This document shows positions 24,247 to 36,487 of a stretch of DNA of 64,000 nt, one piece after another. Positions within the stretch are counted from its first letter, which is position 1. Every line of letters begins with the position of its first letter. The DNA lies in the NCBI GenBank assembly GCA_036346405.1, contig CM070561.1:29420215-29484214 (forward strand), in the 5' to 3' direction. The DNA is from Phyllostachys edulis (Eukaryota > Streptophyta > Magnoliopsida > Poales > Poaceae). Both the position numbers and the translations under genes were made by a program. The notes below the pieces were generated by a model. It saw nothing but the letters and a program-made list of their open reading frames with translations, ran no database searches and was not told the DNA's origin.

Positions 24247-24256
24247 CTATAAAAGG
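24247..24256 (+). promoter_or_regulatory. LTR TATA box
   Basis: CTATAAAAGG ahead of the GC-rich leader of the solo LTR. Confidence 0.6.
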
Positions 24257-26460
24257 GAGCACGAGGTGCCCCTCCTCTCACTCATCCCATCTCCACCACT
24301 CACCTCTCCTCTTTCGCTCTCACCTCGCCGGAATCGGCATTTCTTCGACGCCGGCCGAACTCCCTTCCGTCGCTTCTAGCGCCCTCGTTAGTGGAGCTCC
24401 TCCGTCTTTGACACCACTGCTAGCTTCGCCTCGACGTGTTCTACGCCGTGCTTGCCCTCTCGGCGCCGGAGCATCGCTGGAACATCCGCGCCACCGTGAG
24501 CCCAAGCCGCGCCGACGTCGTCGTCCTCGCCTCCGGCCATCCGTACATGTTCCGCAACCACCGAGGTGAGCACCGGCATCCCTGTCATCCCCTCTCTCCA
24601 TTTCACCCCTCGCTGGCCGCCGAAACGCCGCCGTTCGCCGGCAACATCGCCATCCAAACCATAGACTGAAGCTTCTCCCATTGCGAATTGTGTCGCCGTC
24701 GAGCTAGCTCCGGCCACATAGTCTCCACCCCTGGTTTCGCATCATCGTGCTCTACATGATGCTCTCCTCCCCTCGCTGGTGCCGTTGCCAGAGCACCACC
24801 GGCACCATGCCCAAGCCGCCGGCCATACTTTTGCTTCTGCCGACTAGGAATGAAGATAAACAGTAAAGATTTTTCTAGTTACCCATGTCATTGCTTAGTA
24901 CATGTCCCTTTTAATCCTTCCAAAAATTTGTTCTCTCGCATACAAACTCCAAATCCGTTGATTCTTTCTCCTAAATTCATCTACTATTTTTAGTATTTAT
25001 TTTGTAAATTTTAGATGTTATTTAATTTCCGTTAATTATTTGGTACATTTTGCGCGTTGTTGCCATCGCCGGCCTACCGTGCGCTTTCCACCCCAACCGA
25101 GGCGAGCGTTGCATTACCCGTGGTTCCCTCTTCGTTTCGCCACAAAACTCACCCACTAAATCCTCTCTGTTCGCTCGGAACATCGACGTCAGCCCGTCAC
25201 CCGCTGAAGGACTTCTCCGTCGGACTGCGTCGCCATCGAAGGTCATCTGGCCGAACCGTCTACACCATTGAGTTTGCCTCAACGTGTTCTACGTCATACT
25301 TCCTCTCCATGGCCATAAAGCTCTTTCTTTGTTCTCAGTCATCCGAAACCACAATTTTCGATGAATACTACAATTTTTGGAATTCATCATTTCATATGAT
25401 TTTCAAACTTCCTAGGGTTCGTTCTCCTTCATACGAACTCCGATTTTGTCGTTTCAAATTTCTAAATTCTTATAAATTCAAAATCTAGCTAACTAAACTA
25501 AAATTATTTAATTTGGAGTTCATTTGAAGTTTATTTTGAATTTTGTTTGAATTTGGCTTATTTTCGCGTTTAGATTTCGACGAGTCTGAAGAACCAGAAT
25601 TAATCAACGATCAGACTTTTGAGTAAGGCAAGTTACATTCTTGATCATATTTGCACCCATTATTTCAAATTATTTATATTCTGTTTTAAATTATTACTGC
25701 ATGCTTATTTATATTCAATAATTTAAATTCCTGTTTTAAATCTATAGTTATGCCTAAAATCCTTTGTATAGCTAATTTTGATAATTGAATCAAACATATT
25801 GTCACTCTAGATAAAACCTAGTCGATACGATAGTATGAACTAGGATCATTTTGAGAAAAATTATGCTTAGCCATGCTTAGACCAAAAATCGTTTGATTTG
25901 GGAATTTTCAGCCAAAAATCAAATGTTGTTTAAATTGTATCCATGGCAGTGGTGTGTCATGGAAGTTTGCAAATATTTTGAAAAATAAAATAAAATGAAA
26001 AACTGGTTTGGACTTGGGCGAAATGGATAGTTGGTGGGTGCAAGTTTATGTACGGGCTCTTCTCTGGAATGGTTGAGGCCCAGGGTTTCTTTTGGAAGTC
26101 GCCTAGTCAATTAAGGACCGGTATGTGAGTTGCGACTTGTTAAGCCAAATCGTACTACCACAAGTTCGGAGTGGGACGGATCTGGCTAACTAATTTGCAA
26201 CGTTTCAATGTGGTTGTGCCATCCGGTTGTGTGGGTGTCCGAGTGACCTACTTTTTACGTAATCCCACATGGCGCAAGAGGGGGCTCTCATCCGGCAGTG
26301 TTTGATCCAAAGGGAGCGAAACCTTAGCGATGCATAACTACGTTGGAATGGCGCATTGTAAAGGCCTTGGCACGTGCTCTAGATTGCTTACCAAAGGTAG
26401 TGAGCAGTGGTATCGACGGATGCCAAACAAACTAGAGAAGTCGTGTCTTGTGGGTAAAGT

Positions 26461-26516
26461 TGTACAACCTCTGCAGAGTGTCAATCTATACGAATAGCCG
26501 TGTCCACGGTCATGGA
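26461..26516 (+). promoter_or_regulatory. Conserved LTR block, CTATACGAATAG variant
   Basis: TGTACAACCTCTGCAGAGTG, then CTATACGAATAG (26486-26497), then CCGTGTCCACGGTCATGGAC. It is related to blocks in two other LTR families of the window. Confidence 0.7.
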
Positions 26517-27954
26517 CATGCTGAACAAATTTTTTTGCGGATTAGACTATGATTTTGTTTTAAAAATGGTTTAACGAAATGATTTCATGAATGTTTTTCC
26601 ATGTGGAAAATTTGGGCAGAAAGCCTGGTGCAAGGGGGGTAGTCCTTCACCACTTGTGTACGGAGATTTATCCTACACTTGAGAAATATTGTATTTAAAT
26701 TGTCAAGTATTGCTTTCGCACAAATAACCCTATAAGCCTTCCTTTGAGATATCCATATATGCATGTCATTCTGTTATTTGACGAGTGTAACTTGCGAGCA
26801 CGGTAGTTGTGCTCATACTTGCTTTATGCAAACAAATTTCAGAGGAGAAGGACTTTGCTACCGGTGTGGATCTCGACGACTAGGCCGCTACCTCAGTCGA
26901 TTGCCTGTGGCAGATTAATTGGACTCTACTACATCTTCTTCGTCTTCCACTGTGTTCTTTATTGTTGGCTTATAAGCCTCTTTTGTAATAAACTCTGTTG
27001 ATTTTTAATATAATTGTGCGATTTATGGATGTTACCATATCTATTTAACTGTGTGAACTAGCTACTAATCATGGGACTAGTTCAGAAATGCACAGAGGAT
27101 TTGGGGTGTTAATCCCGGGTCTGACATGTAGAATCTGGCTGCTCTGAAGGATTCGTGGATCCGACGACCTCGACCGAAGCATCCCAACTTTTTAACGAAG
27201 GCAAGTCGTAGACCTTTGATCATGTCATACCCAGTTTGCAAAAATTACATTGTTTTATACCAACATGCATGGCTAATTGTATAAAAATGGTTTGGGAAAT
27301 AGCTAAATACCTACTCGGCAGTATGAATCCTTGAATACTTGTGATTGACATGTTGACATGTACCCTTGGACACCATAGGTTGGCTAATCTTAGTTGGACA
27401 TTTTTGATATACCAACATGGGTGTGTATATTGCTTAGACATGCTTTAGTTATACGATGTCTCTCGATCACATGATTCGCAGATGATGAATTTGACTTAAT
27501 GATATATGGAATTGTGGCGCGGCCACTGTTGTTAAAAGATGTTGTGCCATGGCTAGGGTGGTCATTTGGCCAGGATGACCCCAAAATGATTTATACTCCG
27601 GTGAGTGATCATGCAGTAAAGGGGGTGCAGGAAGCACATTGGGATGTGGTTGTCTCGCCTGAGTAGTCACTAAGGACTTAACCTTGTAAGCCATTGATCT
27701 AAGCCATACCGTACAACCACGTCCAGGATGGGGTGGACCTGGCCAACTAATTAGCAATGCTTTGAGCTGGTTCTGTTTTGGTTGAGAATGGCGCAAGAGG
27801 GGGCCAGGAAGGCGAATCCCTAGCCAGTAGAATCGGGTCAAAACAGAGCTTTGTCAATGCCTTGTCACGTGCTCTAGACTGCTTACCTAAGATAGTGAGC
27901 AGGCGTATCGACGGATGCCCAACCAACTAGAGAAGTCGTGTCTTGTGGGTTAAG

Positions 27955-28012
27955 CTGTACAACCTCTGCGGAGTGTAAAACTATTCGAATAGCCGTGTCC
28001 CTGGTTATGGAC
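27955..28012 (+). promoter_or_regulatory. Conserved LTR block with CTATTCGAATAG palindrome
   Basis: Palindrome at 27981-27992 in the 3' gypsy LTR, paired with 16765-16776 in the 5' LTR. Confidence 0.75.
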
Positions 28013-28672
28013 AATGCCTGGTGATTTCACGCAAGGGGTAGGCTTTCTCAAAAATTTTGGTCGTGGTGGGTTCCGAGTGGTCTGGGAAGTGGACAGGGTG
28101 TTCACGAGTTGTTTCAAAGAAACTTGATTACTTATGTATTAATCTTTCAACTTGTGCTTTGCAATCTACTTACTGTATTTCCAGTCAATGCTGCTTTCTG
28201 CAAAGTAACCATAAAGCTATCCTTGTCAAGCCTGGCATGAATATTATTTGCATACAATTCCCTACGGCTTGCTGGGTACATTCAAAGTACTCACAGCTTT
28301 ATGCCCTCTGGTTGATTAGTCGCTGAAGAGGACCCAAGGAGCTCCGAGCTCTTTGAAGAGGAGTTCTTCGAAGACCATGCGAGCTAGGAGACGTCCTCCA
28401 CTCGATTGCTTATGGGCATATCGAATGGCTTCCACGAGTGTTTTATTTTCCGCTGTGAGCTCTCTTTTGTTGTAAGCCCTGCGTGGCAACTCTGTAAAAA
28501 CCTTGACCATAAGGTCTTTTGCTGCTTTTAATATTAATTTGTTTGCTTCTTCTATAGTTTGTTGTATGGTTTTGATTACATCGATGTTGAAACTGTGTGA
28601 GCTAGCTGCTGATCTTGGGACTAGCTCAGAATGCACATAGGGTCTCAGGGTTGCTTACCCGGGGACCCGACA

Positions 28673-29065
28673 AGTTCATATAGGAGATTTGGGAGCTCGA
28701 CTACGTACTTTTCGAGATTCCCCTGTTTCGATGCCATTGGGTTAAACTTCCCAGGGCGTGAAGGTCGACAAGTATGACGTCACTACTATGGACCTCAAAC
28801 GTGTCGGATACAAGGACGAACCATTCGTACTCGCTAAGCAAGTTGTTCAAGTTTTTTATGTAACGGACCCAGCAAATAAAAACCGCCACATAGTTCTTCA
28901 TGAAAAAAGAAGGATTGTCGGAGTTGAGAATGTCGTGGATGAGGAAGTGTACAATCAATTTGACGAGTTGCCTTCTTTCGGTGACGGCATCAGGCTCGAG
29001 GAAGAACCCAGTGAGGAAGCTAGCAATATACGCGTCGATCATCATGAATGGCTATATTTTAATTA
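28673..29065 (+). pseudogene. TNP2-like CACTA transposase, C-terminal part (DUF4216 region)
   Basis: Starts at the gypsy target duplication and reads FI.EIWELDYVLF...PLFRCHWVK. After a frame change near 28750 come VDKYDVTTMDLKRVGYKDEP, FVLAKQVVQVFYVTDP and KRRIVGVENV, ending at a stop after WLYFN (29065). This is the conserved DUF4216 tail of TNP2-like proteins. It completes the gene started at 6342. The non-coding, AT-rich 29066-29384 that follows shows no feature beyond repeated GTCAATGTGGACTTGTCATG-like segments. Confidence 0.88.
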
Positions 29066-29384
29066 AGAATTTATTCCATAACATGAGACATGTCAATGTG
29101 GACTTGTCATGTGTTATGGACTTATAATATCTTATTTTGATGTCAACGTGGAATTGTCATGTGTTAATGTGTTATGGACTTATCATCTCTGATATTGATG
29201 TCAATGTGGACTTTATTGTAATGTGGAGTATCAAAATTGGTTTCACTTGATTTGGAGTTGAGTTGAATTAGATATGAATTTTTGAAGTCAAATGAATTTT
29301 CAGTCAAATAATTTGGAGTTGTGTTATGGACTTGTCACCAGGTTCATGTGGATAAATAGAATGAACTATCACATAGTAGCATAT

Positions 29385-29540
29385 CACAGGAGGTTCTATT
29401 ATGGAACCGTTTGTGATAATTAATCGCAGACAGTTCTATTATAGGGCCATCTGTGATATGTCCATATCACAGACGGTTCTATGATGGAACCATCTGTGAT
29501 TACTTATCACAGACAGTTCATCTGTGATATCCCTTTATTA
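29385..29540. repeat. Internal array of CACTA terminal motifs
   Basis: Several direct and inverted copies of ATCACAGACGGTT / AACCATCTGTGAT-type motifs lie 23.8 kb from the left end and 4.7 kb from the right end, between the two CACTA genes. A leader-like, CT- and GC-rich stretch follows, as it does after the left terminus. They may be the promoter of the second gene or the relic of an older CACTA end. Confidence 0.8.
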
Positions 29541-30974
29541 GGAGGGAAACGCTAGGGTTTGTGCGCCCTTACTCGTTACTCTCCCTTACTCTCGCCCGTT
29601 CACCTCCCCAGCGCCTTAGCCCCTTGCTCTCGCTTGTTTGCCTCCGACCTCGACACCACCGCCCGAAGCCTCCTCTTGACGCGCTCGTTCGCCTGCGACC
29701 TCGACGCCGCCCGAAGCCTCCTCCCTGACGCCTCTGAAGCCACCTTCCCGACCTCGACGCCGCTCGGCCTCGACGCCGCTAAGCCTCCTCCTCCCCTTCC
29801 TCCCCACCGCCATCTAAAGCCACCTCTCAAGGTACATCTCCGCTCCTCGCGCCGGCCACAGCTGCAGACTCATTGCTGTATGCATTATGTAATCCCTAGA
29901 TGCTGAAGGACCAAATTTTGGAATAACGTTGTGATGTGTGTTTGTGCATGTGCGTGCAGGAGAGGGCAGAAGTAATGTAAAAGAAGCTATAATGTTATTA
30001 ATGTAAAAGAAGCTATAATGTTATTTTCTATTTTAAGGTCTTTAAATGCCTATGAGTTTATTGGATTAACAATTTATCTTAGACATGTTTCGGGGTTAAG
30101 CTGATCCTCCACATGTGCAGTGCCTATCAGATTCCATATTCAAATGATCTCCCATGTAGGAAAGCTAACTACTAATTAGTATAATGTTGCTCAGGCTGCT
30201 AGATATTTTTGTTTTTATGAAGGCTTGAAGGGTAAATGGGTTGGTTTCTAGATGTCATGGCGATATGGTTATGCTAATCCAAATAACATAGAAATACTTA
30301 TAATGTTTTTATTGGTTATAGTCTCGAGGGTGTCATCATATTAAGGTGTCATCCTCCTGTGTGTCGCTAGGATAGTACTACATGGTCATTCCAAGATTTG
30401 CATTTTAATGTGCGGCCTACTGAGATAAAGAGCTCATGTCTGTTAAGAGGTCCACGGCAAAAGTTATGGCCACTAGAATCTTTCGATACTGAGTGCATAG
30501 GGTCGATTTACGAATTGAATTTCTGATGTGTGTATGCCAATTCTTCAATATTAATGGTATTTGTGCCTCAGTCATGTGCTTTATGCATAATTTTTGTTAT
30601 TAAGTCCTAATTATACTCCTTACGTATATTTTTGGGAAAGTGTACAGTTAGTGTTTTTATCTATTCTCTTGATTGTGTGTCCAGTATCCCATGAGTACCT
30701 TTTCAGTTTTCAATTTTCTTTACTACGTATTCTATATTTAAGTTCAATGGGTAACTTCTATTTGTTTATATAATTAATTTGTTTACAAGGCAATTGTAGT
30801 TAATTGGTTGGGTAACTTCTATTTTTTCTGTATAAAATATGTTTCCAAGATAAATTATCTTCAAAAATACCTAATGGATATCAACTTGCAATATATTTTA
30901 TTTAAACTCTCAGCGTTTTGAATTATGAAATTTTAGTCCATTGTGTATGTAACTTATATAGATAGCAAGTCGAG
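29541..30974 (+). other. Leader and intron-like stretch before the second CACTA gene
   Basis: GC-rich leader (29541-29830) with a possible GT donor at CTCAAG/GTACAT near 29830, then AT-rich sequence with no recognisable coding. AATGTAAAAGAAGCTATAAT is repeated twice near 29974-30015. Confidence 0.5.
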
Positions 30975-33900
30975 ATGGTAGAGGCACCGTCTTCGCCGCC
31001 GTCATCGGCGTCGCCGAATGTGTCTGGATCTCTGAGCAAAGGGTACATAAGCGAGATGGCAGAGGAATATCGAAATTGCCTGCGGGCCGAATGACTATCA
31101 CGGAGGTCAGTGACGTTGGGGTACCTCTGAGTCCTAAGAAAGCAGCGACGAGATTTCGGACCATCTGCGGGATACTTGGAAGAGCACGGGTTCCCATCAC
31201 AACACCAAGCTGGAAGTCACTGACGGATGTAGAGAGAGGCCAGCTATAGACTGAAATTTCAAGCTCGTTCACTATCCCAGAAGCAGACCAGGCACGCGTG
31301 CAATGGCAGGTGTTGCTCGCGATGGGACACGCGTGGAGGACCTTCAAGAGCACACTTGTCACGAAGTACGTGAACACGGGTCAGACGCCCTTCACGAAGT
31401 ATCAATTCTTGTCGCGGGATATATGGGACGCCTTTGTGCGGATGAAGACGAAGACCGAATTTTAGGAGCAAAGTGCGGCGCACAAAGCTCTCTAGGCACA
31501 AAACACTCACCCCCACAAACTCGGCACCGCTGGGTACGCGGGTAAAAGCACGGAATGGGCGGCAGAGGACCAGAATGCAACCAGACCATTTACTGAGATC
31601 ACAGATGAGCGCACTCGAACCTGGTTAAGAGCAAGGGCATCAGCCACGTCTTCGGGCGACATCTCTTTCACAAACCCGGCAGACGAGGCAGTGTCCCAAT
31701 ATCTGGTAAATATGTGGAACTACGTAGTTGTTAATAAGTCCAGAACTTCATAGTGTCTATAATAACATCATGACCTCTTGCAGCAAGCATTGACTTCCGC
31801 ATGTTCCCAAAGCTCCTTTTAAGTAGACAGGGAGAAGTATCTACTATCTACGACCCTGGGAAACAAGGAGCAACCGGGTCGCACGCGAGGTGTTGGGGCT
31901 TACATATCTTGGAGGGATGGATTCCGACACGGCTCCGACACGTATAGGAGTAGGAAGAGATCTAAGGCCGAGCACGACGCCTGGTTGGAACATGTGCTTA
32001 CTGCAAAATTTCAAGGATAGATAACAAGATTGCAGGATCAAATGAATCAACTCCTCGACCAGATGAAAGTCGTCCCCATTATTTTGGGAGCCAGTCCTCC
32101 TCAACATCGGAGTAGCATCGCGTCCACGCCAAATTCTGAACATGGTGACATCCAATTACCTATCGACGACATTAAGGTAATGTACATTTCTGGAATGCTC
32201 CAAAGATAGACCTATAGGATGCCTTAGCTAATTGCGTATCATTTTGTAGGAGCCGACGCCCTGCAAGCTCCAAGTGAGGATGGTTGGGTCCATTTCTATT
32301 GAGGCTGGGCGGGGGATGGTGTATCCATACCAGGAAGAGACAGTGTAGCACGGTGCCCAGCTGGCGCAGGGTTATGCTAGGGTCCAAGTGGACATGGTAC
32401 ATGACAATTTCATGACCGTCCCGTTGGAGATTCGTCCGAACAAAGACATCATAACACTAGGGGACACCATGTACACTTTTATCCAGTGGCTCAAGAAGGA
32501 CATCGCCATGGACCCTACAGTGCTGCAATCTCGACACGACCATGCCTCTCCAAGAGGACCCTCGATGACTCCACCTCAACTTTCGCTTCAGAAGGCCACC
32601 TCATCAGTTCCCGTGGAGAAGACGCCGAAGGAACAAGAAAAGCATGCCGCCGTGTTAGTTCTCGAGTTGTCTCACAGGAAGACATGTAGCAGGCCAGTCG
32701 TTAAGGACAAATTGAAATCAAAGAATATTAAGGCGCCTCCCAAGCCCTGAAAATACTCCCTTGGAAGTCTGTTGGCCCCCGACACAGTATTAGCCCGCAC
32801 TGGAGTAGGTTGTCAGGCTTTGCATGTCTAGTACATACGGAAGACCAAAGAGAAGGGGTGCGATACTGGAATCATCGTCAGATACACAAAGGAGCATTTC
32901 TTCCATGGGCCGGGCCACTTCGTCGTGGGCTTCAATGACTTATTCGACCTATTCAACCTCGATGCCCTCGGCGCCTCGCTTCTACGATGCTGGACACTGT
33001 AAGTGTGTACAATCAAGTTCTACATTCACGTAATACCATAAATATCACAACTCATTGCTTATGTATAGATACATGATGAAAAATGCCCGGGAACAGCAAG
33101 AACTGGTGGGTTTCCTCGACCCACACATGGTCTTTGAGCAAACCATCAACCAAGACGCATCCTACGTTGGGAAATACATAACGACAGGATAGCTTGTTTA
33201 GGATGACAAGGACTACATACTGGTGGCTTACAACCAGAAGTAAGTGCTTTACTACTTGCTATACAAATTTTATTTGTACTTTATACGTAGCATGAACTTA
33301 GGTTTAATGACTATAGCGACATACATGAGTAGGTACCATTGGATCCTTTTAGTCATTATACCAAAGAGGAACAAGGTAATATACTTTGATTCCCTACTCA
33401 ACAACACCCATGACTTCACCCTTGTGAAAGGAATAATCGACATGTATGCTCATTTCCTCCATACATAACTCTATTGTAGTCTTCCTTCGTTTGAAATGGC
33501 CAAGGATAACTTTTTGGAATTATGTGGGTCGTTCATCGCCTATGTTGCCGAGGGAGGGGCATACAAGGGATTGATCGCCACACTACAACACAGGACACAA
33601 TTTTTGGTACGCGCTATAACACAATAATCCTATATCATACTTCGTAATAATGCGTCTCGAACTGACTATACCTATATATGTAATTCTATTTTTGCAGTGC
33701 CGCTATCAAAAACAAGATCACCTATGTGCATTCTACGTTAACCATCATATGCAGCAAATGATGAGTGCTAAGATGAAGGATCCCGAGGTTTGTTAATCTT
33801 GCAATAATTATTTTCTAATTATAAATTTAAATATATATGTTTACTACTTTACTCCTGCTAGCGACAGGGCTTGAACATAGATTTAGATGCACTCGTTGTG

Positions 33901-34014
33901 AGAGAGATCTCGGAGGTTCGAGGGAAGCTCGGCGGCTTCATCAAGACAGAGATCGTTAACGCCGATGGAGAGTTTCACTCCGTCAACACCTCTGAACCAC
34001 CTTCAAACAATTGA
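30975..34014 (+). pseudogene. TNPA/En-Spm-type gene with ULP1-like protease end
   Basis: A possible start ATG (30975) opens a Pro/Ser-rich N terminus. Next is a segment resembling plant Ptta/En-Spm proteins (WRTFKSTLVTKYVNTGQTPF, QFLSRDIWDAF, then LGTAGYAGKSTEW and ERTRTWLRARA), interrupted by stops near 31246 and 31464. Acidic or linker exons run 31800-32750. The C terminus has ULP1/C48 cysteine peptidase motifs over several exons: YHWILLVIIPKRNKVIYFDS (His and Asp of the triad, 33338-33400), then QDHLCAFYV (Gln and Cys, about 33715-33740). The last exon (about 33862) ends at TGA 34012-34014. TNPA-type proteins bind the subterminal repeats; CACTA elements with ULP1-like domains are known in plants. 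Stops make this copy inactive. Confidence 0.8.
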
Positions 34015-34238
34015 TTCAATTGTAATTCACTTTGAGTAGTTGTAATTCAATTGTAACTCTAGCGACAATACTTGAACATATTTTTTTGTAATTGATTTTG
34101 AGTTGTAAATGATCACTTTGAGTTGTCAACAATTGATTCATCTATGATGTATCTGTTTTCTGCCTGCTTGTTTTCAAAGGGCATGGCTAGCAATTACTGA
34201 GGCTAGTCGAAAATCTAAAAAATATAGTTAGATATAAA

Positions 34239-34661
34239 AAAACTATTACAGACGGTTTTTTGTTGAAACCATCTATAAAGGACAAGTATCACCGACGGTT
34301 CTATTTACAAATTGTCTATGGTACGTAGGATATCACAGATGATTCTATTTACAAATCATCTGTGATATGTCTCCAATCACAGATGGTTTGTAAATAGAAC
34401 TGTCTGTGATATCCTACATATCACATACGGTTTTTAGTGAAAACCGTCTGTGATACTAGCCCTTCATAGACGGTTTTTGGTGGAAACCGTCTGTAATACT
34501 AGCCCTTCACAGACGGTTTCAACAAAAAACCGTCTGTATTGTACCTTATCACAGACGGTTCAAAAACCGCCTGTTATTAGAGACACACAAATTCAGACGG
34601 TTCAAAAACTGTCAGTGATGACGGTTCCGAACCGTCTGTGATGACCCTGTCTGTACTAGTG
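34239..34661. repeat. Right subterminal repeats of the CACTA element
   Basis: More than a dozen direct and inverted TCACAGACGGTT / AACCGTCTGTGAT units form hairpins, ending in CTGTACTAGTG. Sequence 34015-34238 is AT-rich spacer with repeated TTGAGTTGTAA segments. Confidence 0.93.
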
Positions 34662-34664
34662 GGA

Positions 34665-34890
34665 GGTGGTGGCCAGGGCATTGGGGCAGGGGGTGGTGGT
34701 GGCTAGGGTTGGCTGTCGCCCCTGGCTCCCCTTAAGACCGGCCAGCTCCCCTCCCCACTTGGGCCTCGGAAACATGGGCCGAAAGGCCTAAATTCTAATA
34801 CCTCTCTAAAATCTGAAATTATTTATCATAAATTTCAATTTCTTTCTCTTATTTTCCTTAGTTGCTCAATTAAATAAATGGGATATTACA
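34665..34890 (-). mobile_element. Outer LTR remnant hosting the CACTA element
   Basis: On the - strand it begins TGTAATATCCC (34890). It then has an AT-rich stretch, CCCATG/CCCAAG motifs and a GC-rich tract up to the CACTA insertion. The 18 bp at 5538-5555 are probably its continuation. The layout resembles the start of the solo LTR at 45678-47705. The other end is not identified. Confidence 0.45.
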
Positions 34891-35305
34891 TTACAACTAG
34901 CGGACTCGACTAGAGGCGGCGTTCAGGAAATTTCAGTATATGCATTTCCCAAGTCTAGTACTGAAGCTGGTGAAAATGCTCTTGGGTAGCTCCGAGTTCC
35001 CAATATAAAGCAGGCCCTGACTAATCGCACATCCGGCTCCAAAAATGATAGAAGATAGGTATAATTTGGCTGGACAGACCCCAGCAAAACTAGCCCGAAA
35101 TTGCACGGTAAGTACAAATTGAAAGTATTTTTTTCAGGTGGGACAAAAAACCCTAGTTGAATTCCCGGCATGCACGGGAAGTTCATGTTGTTGGAGGTAC
35201 ATATATTTCGCATGGAAAATGCTTTTGGATGAGACTTAATTAACAGGTTGTTACTGAAAACATATCTAAGCATGTGCTAACTTTCACACACAATCTCACT
35301 CATAA
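34891..35305. other. Intergenic sequence, no feature seen
   Basis: No coding similarity, repeat or element end was recognised between the LTR remnant and the probable Helitron. Confidence 0.5.
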
Positions 35306-35751
35306 TCTACACTAATATAAACCTTGAATTATTACCATTATCTTAAGTAAAAAGAATCGGGATAATAACCACAAAACAAGAGGACTTCCAGCTTGTTGCC
35401 TGCAGGTTGGCTTGCACTATATGCACCGCTTTTTGACTAGCTTTTCGAAATATAATCTTTCTTTTTGATGTCCAGGACTTTCTCCATCTAGTCCACATTA
35501 AAGAAGAACTTATCCGTTAATTACTAAACTTAATTCTCGGTAGAAAGGGCCTGCAGCGGCAGTGGACACGTCACCCACATAGAGATGAGCCGTCGGATGT
35601 GAAGCGGGTGTCTACGATGTCGTGAGGATGGGCGACCTCCTGCGCTTGGTCCGAACGGACGCCTGCGCTTCATCGCAGCCCACTTCGCCTCGCCAGCTGC
35701 GTCTTCGCGAGTCTTCGGCTTGCCATCTCTATCCTCTCGCGAAGCTGCATC

Positions 35752-36040
35752 CCGTCGCTGCTCCCCCACACACCCCTCGATCTCCCTCCCTGGCGGATGC
35801 TCGGCGCCTCCCCTCCGCCCGTCGCTGCTCCCCCACCCACCCCTCGATCTCCCTCCCCGGCGGATGCTCGGTGCCTCCCCTCTGCCTCCTCTTCCTCCCC
35901 CGTCTACCCCCTCATGTATTCGTCTCCCGTCGCTGCTCCCCTACCCACCCCTCATTCTCCCTCCCCGGCGGATGCTCGGCGCCTCCCCTCCACCTCCTCT
36001 TCCTCCCTCGTCTACCCCCCGATGTATCCGTCTCCAGTCC
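35752..36040. repeat. CT-rich minisatellite
   Basis: Three units start CGTCGCTGCTCCCC (35752, 35819, 35928) and contain GGCGGATGCTCGG. The first is 67 bp; the later two are 109 bp and longer by a TCCTCTTCCTCC segment. Open frames in all three + frames across 35620-36450 are due to this CT-rich composition. Confidence 0.85.
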
Positions 36041-36487
36041 TCTCCCTCCTTCGACGCCCTCCTCCACCAGCGTTGCCACTCCCTCCCTCTTCCTCTCCAG
36101 CCACCCTCTCGAGCTCCCTCCCCAGCCGCTACTTCGACGCCTCCTCTCCCGTTCGGCCCCTCTCATTTTCCGCTCCGCTGCCTCTCTCCGCCAGCGCAGC
36201 CGCTCCTTACCTCTTTGGGTTTTTTCCTGCTCCCTCCGGCTCCCCCCCACCTTGCGTCATCCCCTTCCTCCCCTGTCGCCCCCTCGGCCTCTCTCCATCT
36301 TTCTCTTCCTTTTCCCGTTCACCTCCCGTCCCTACCTTTGCCGCCAGTCCTCCCTCCAGCGCTATTATTCGCCGATTCATCTTCATGTGCATTCTGCTTA
36401 TACCAGCATACATCCTAATTGATATTTTTCCCCAAGAACGAAATTGCTAGTGTCTAAATTATTTATCGGAAAAGTGTTTGGCTACAA

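Larger units (their letters stand above)
23221..27126 (+). mobile_element. Solo LTR of a second gypsy family, 3.9 kb
   Basis: Flanked by TGTAG on both sides (23216-23220 and 27127-27131). It starts TGTAACATCCC and ends CCGGGTCTGACA. A TATA box CTATAAAAGG is at 24247-24256, followed by a GC-rich leader with short open frames (24300-24840, 25050-25300). The CTATACGAATAG version of the shared LTR block is at 26461-26516. No internal retroviral genes are present, so it is a solo LTR. Confidence 0.9.
15066..28672 (+). mobile_element. Ty3/gypsy chromovirus (Tekay/Del-like), degenerate
   Basis: Two LTRs (15066-17426 and 22396-28672, the latter interrupted) begin TGTAACGTCCC and end GACCCGACA. Flanks are GGTTC (15061-15065) and AGTTC (28673-28677), a 5-bp duplication with one change. 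The interior order is gag, protease, RT, RNase H, integrase and a C-terminal chromodomain, which is diagnostic of chromoviruses. Without the nested LTR each LTR is about 2.36 kb. Multiple stops and frameshifts make it inactive. The normal tRNA primer site after the 5' LTR is missing, replaced by a copy of 3' flanking CACTA sequence. Confidence 0.92.
22396..28672 (+). repeat. 3' LTR of the gypsy element, interrupted by a solo LTR
   Basis: Starts TGTAACGTCCC and ends GACCCGACA. The nested insertion 23221-27126 plus one TGTAG copy account for 3911 bp, leaving 2366 bp against 2361 bp for the 5' LTR. TATA box at 22945-22954. Confidence 0.92.
5556..34661 (+). mobile_element. CACTA (En/Spm) transposon, full length with nested insertions
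   Basis: The right end reads CTGTACTAGTG, the complement of CACTAGTACAG. The left end reads TACTACTATAAAACAGG, a CACTACTA-type terminus with its first C changed to T. The flanking triplets are both GGA (5553-5555 and 34662-34664), a 3-bp target duplication as expected for CACTA. Both termini carry many inverted copies of TCACAGACGGTT. Inside, in order, are a TNP2 transposase gene and a TNPA/ULP1-like gene, both on + and both broken. Removing the nested hAT (8145-14245) and gypsy (15066-28672) elements leaves about 9.4 kb, a normal length for an autonomous CACTA element. Confidence 0.93.

Noticed and set aside
35622..36450. Open frames of 217-266 codons in all three + frames
   Set aside because: Product of a CT-rich minisatellite; simultaneous openness in three frames indicates composition, not coding.
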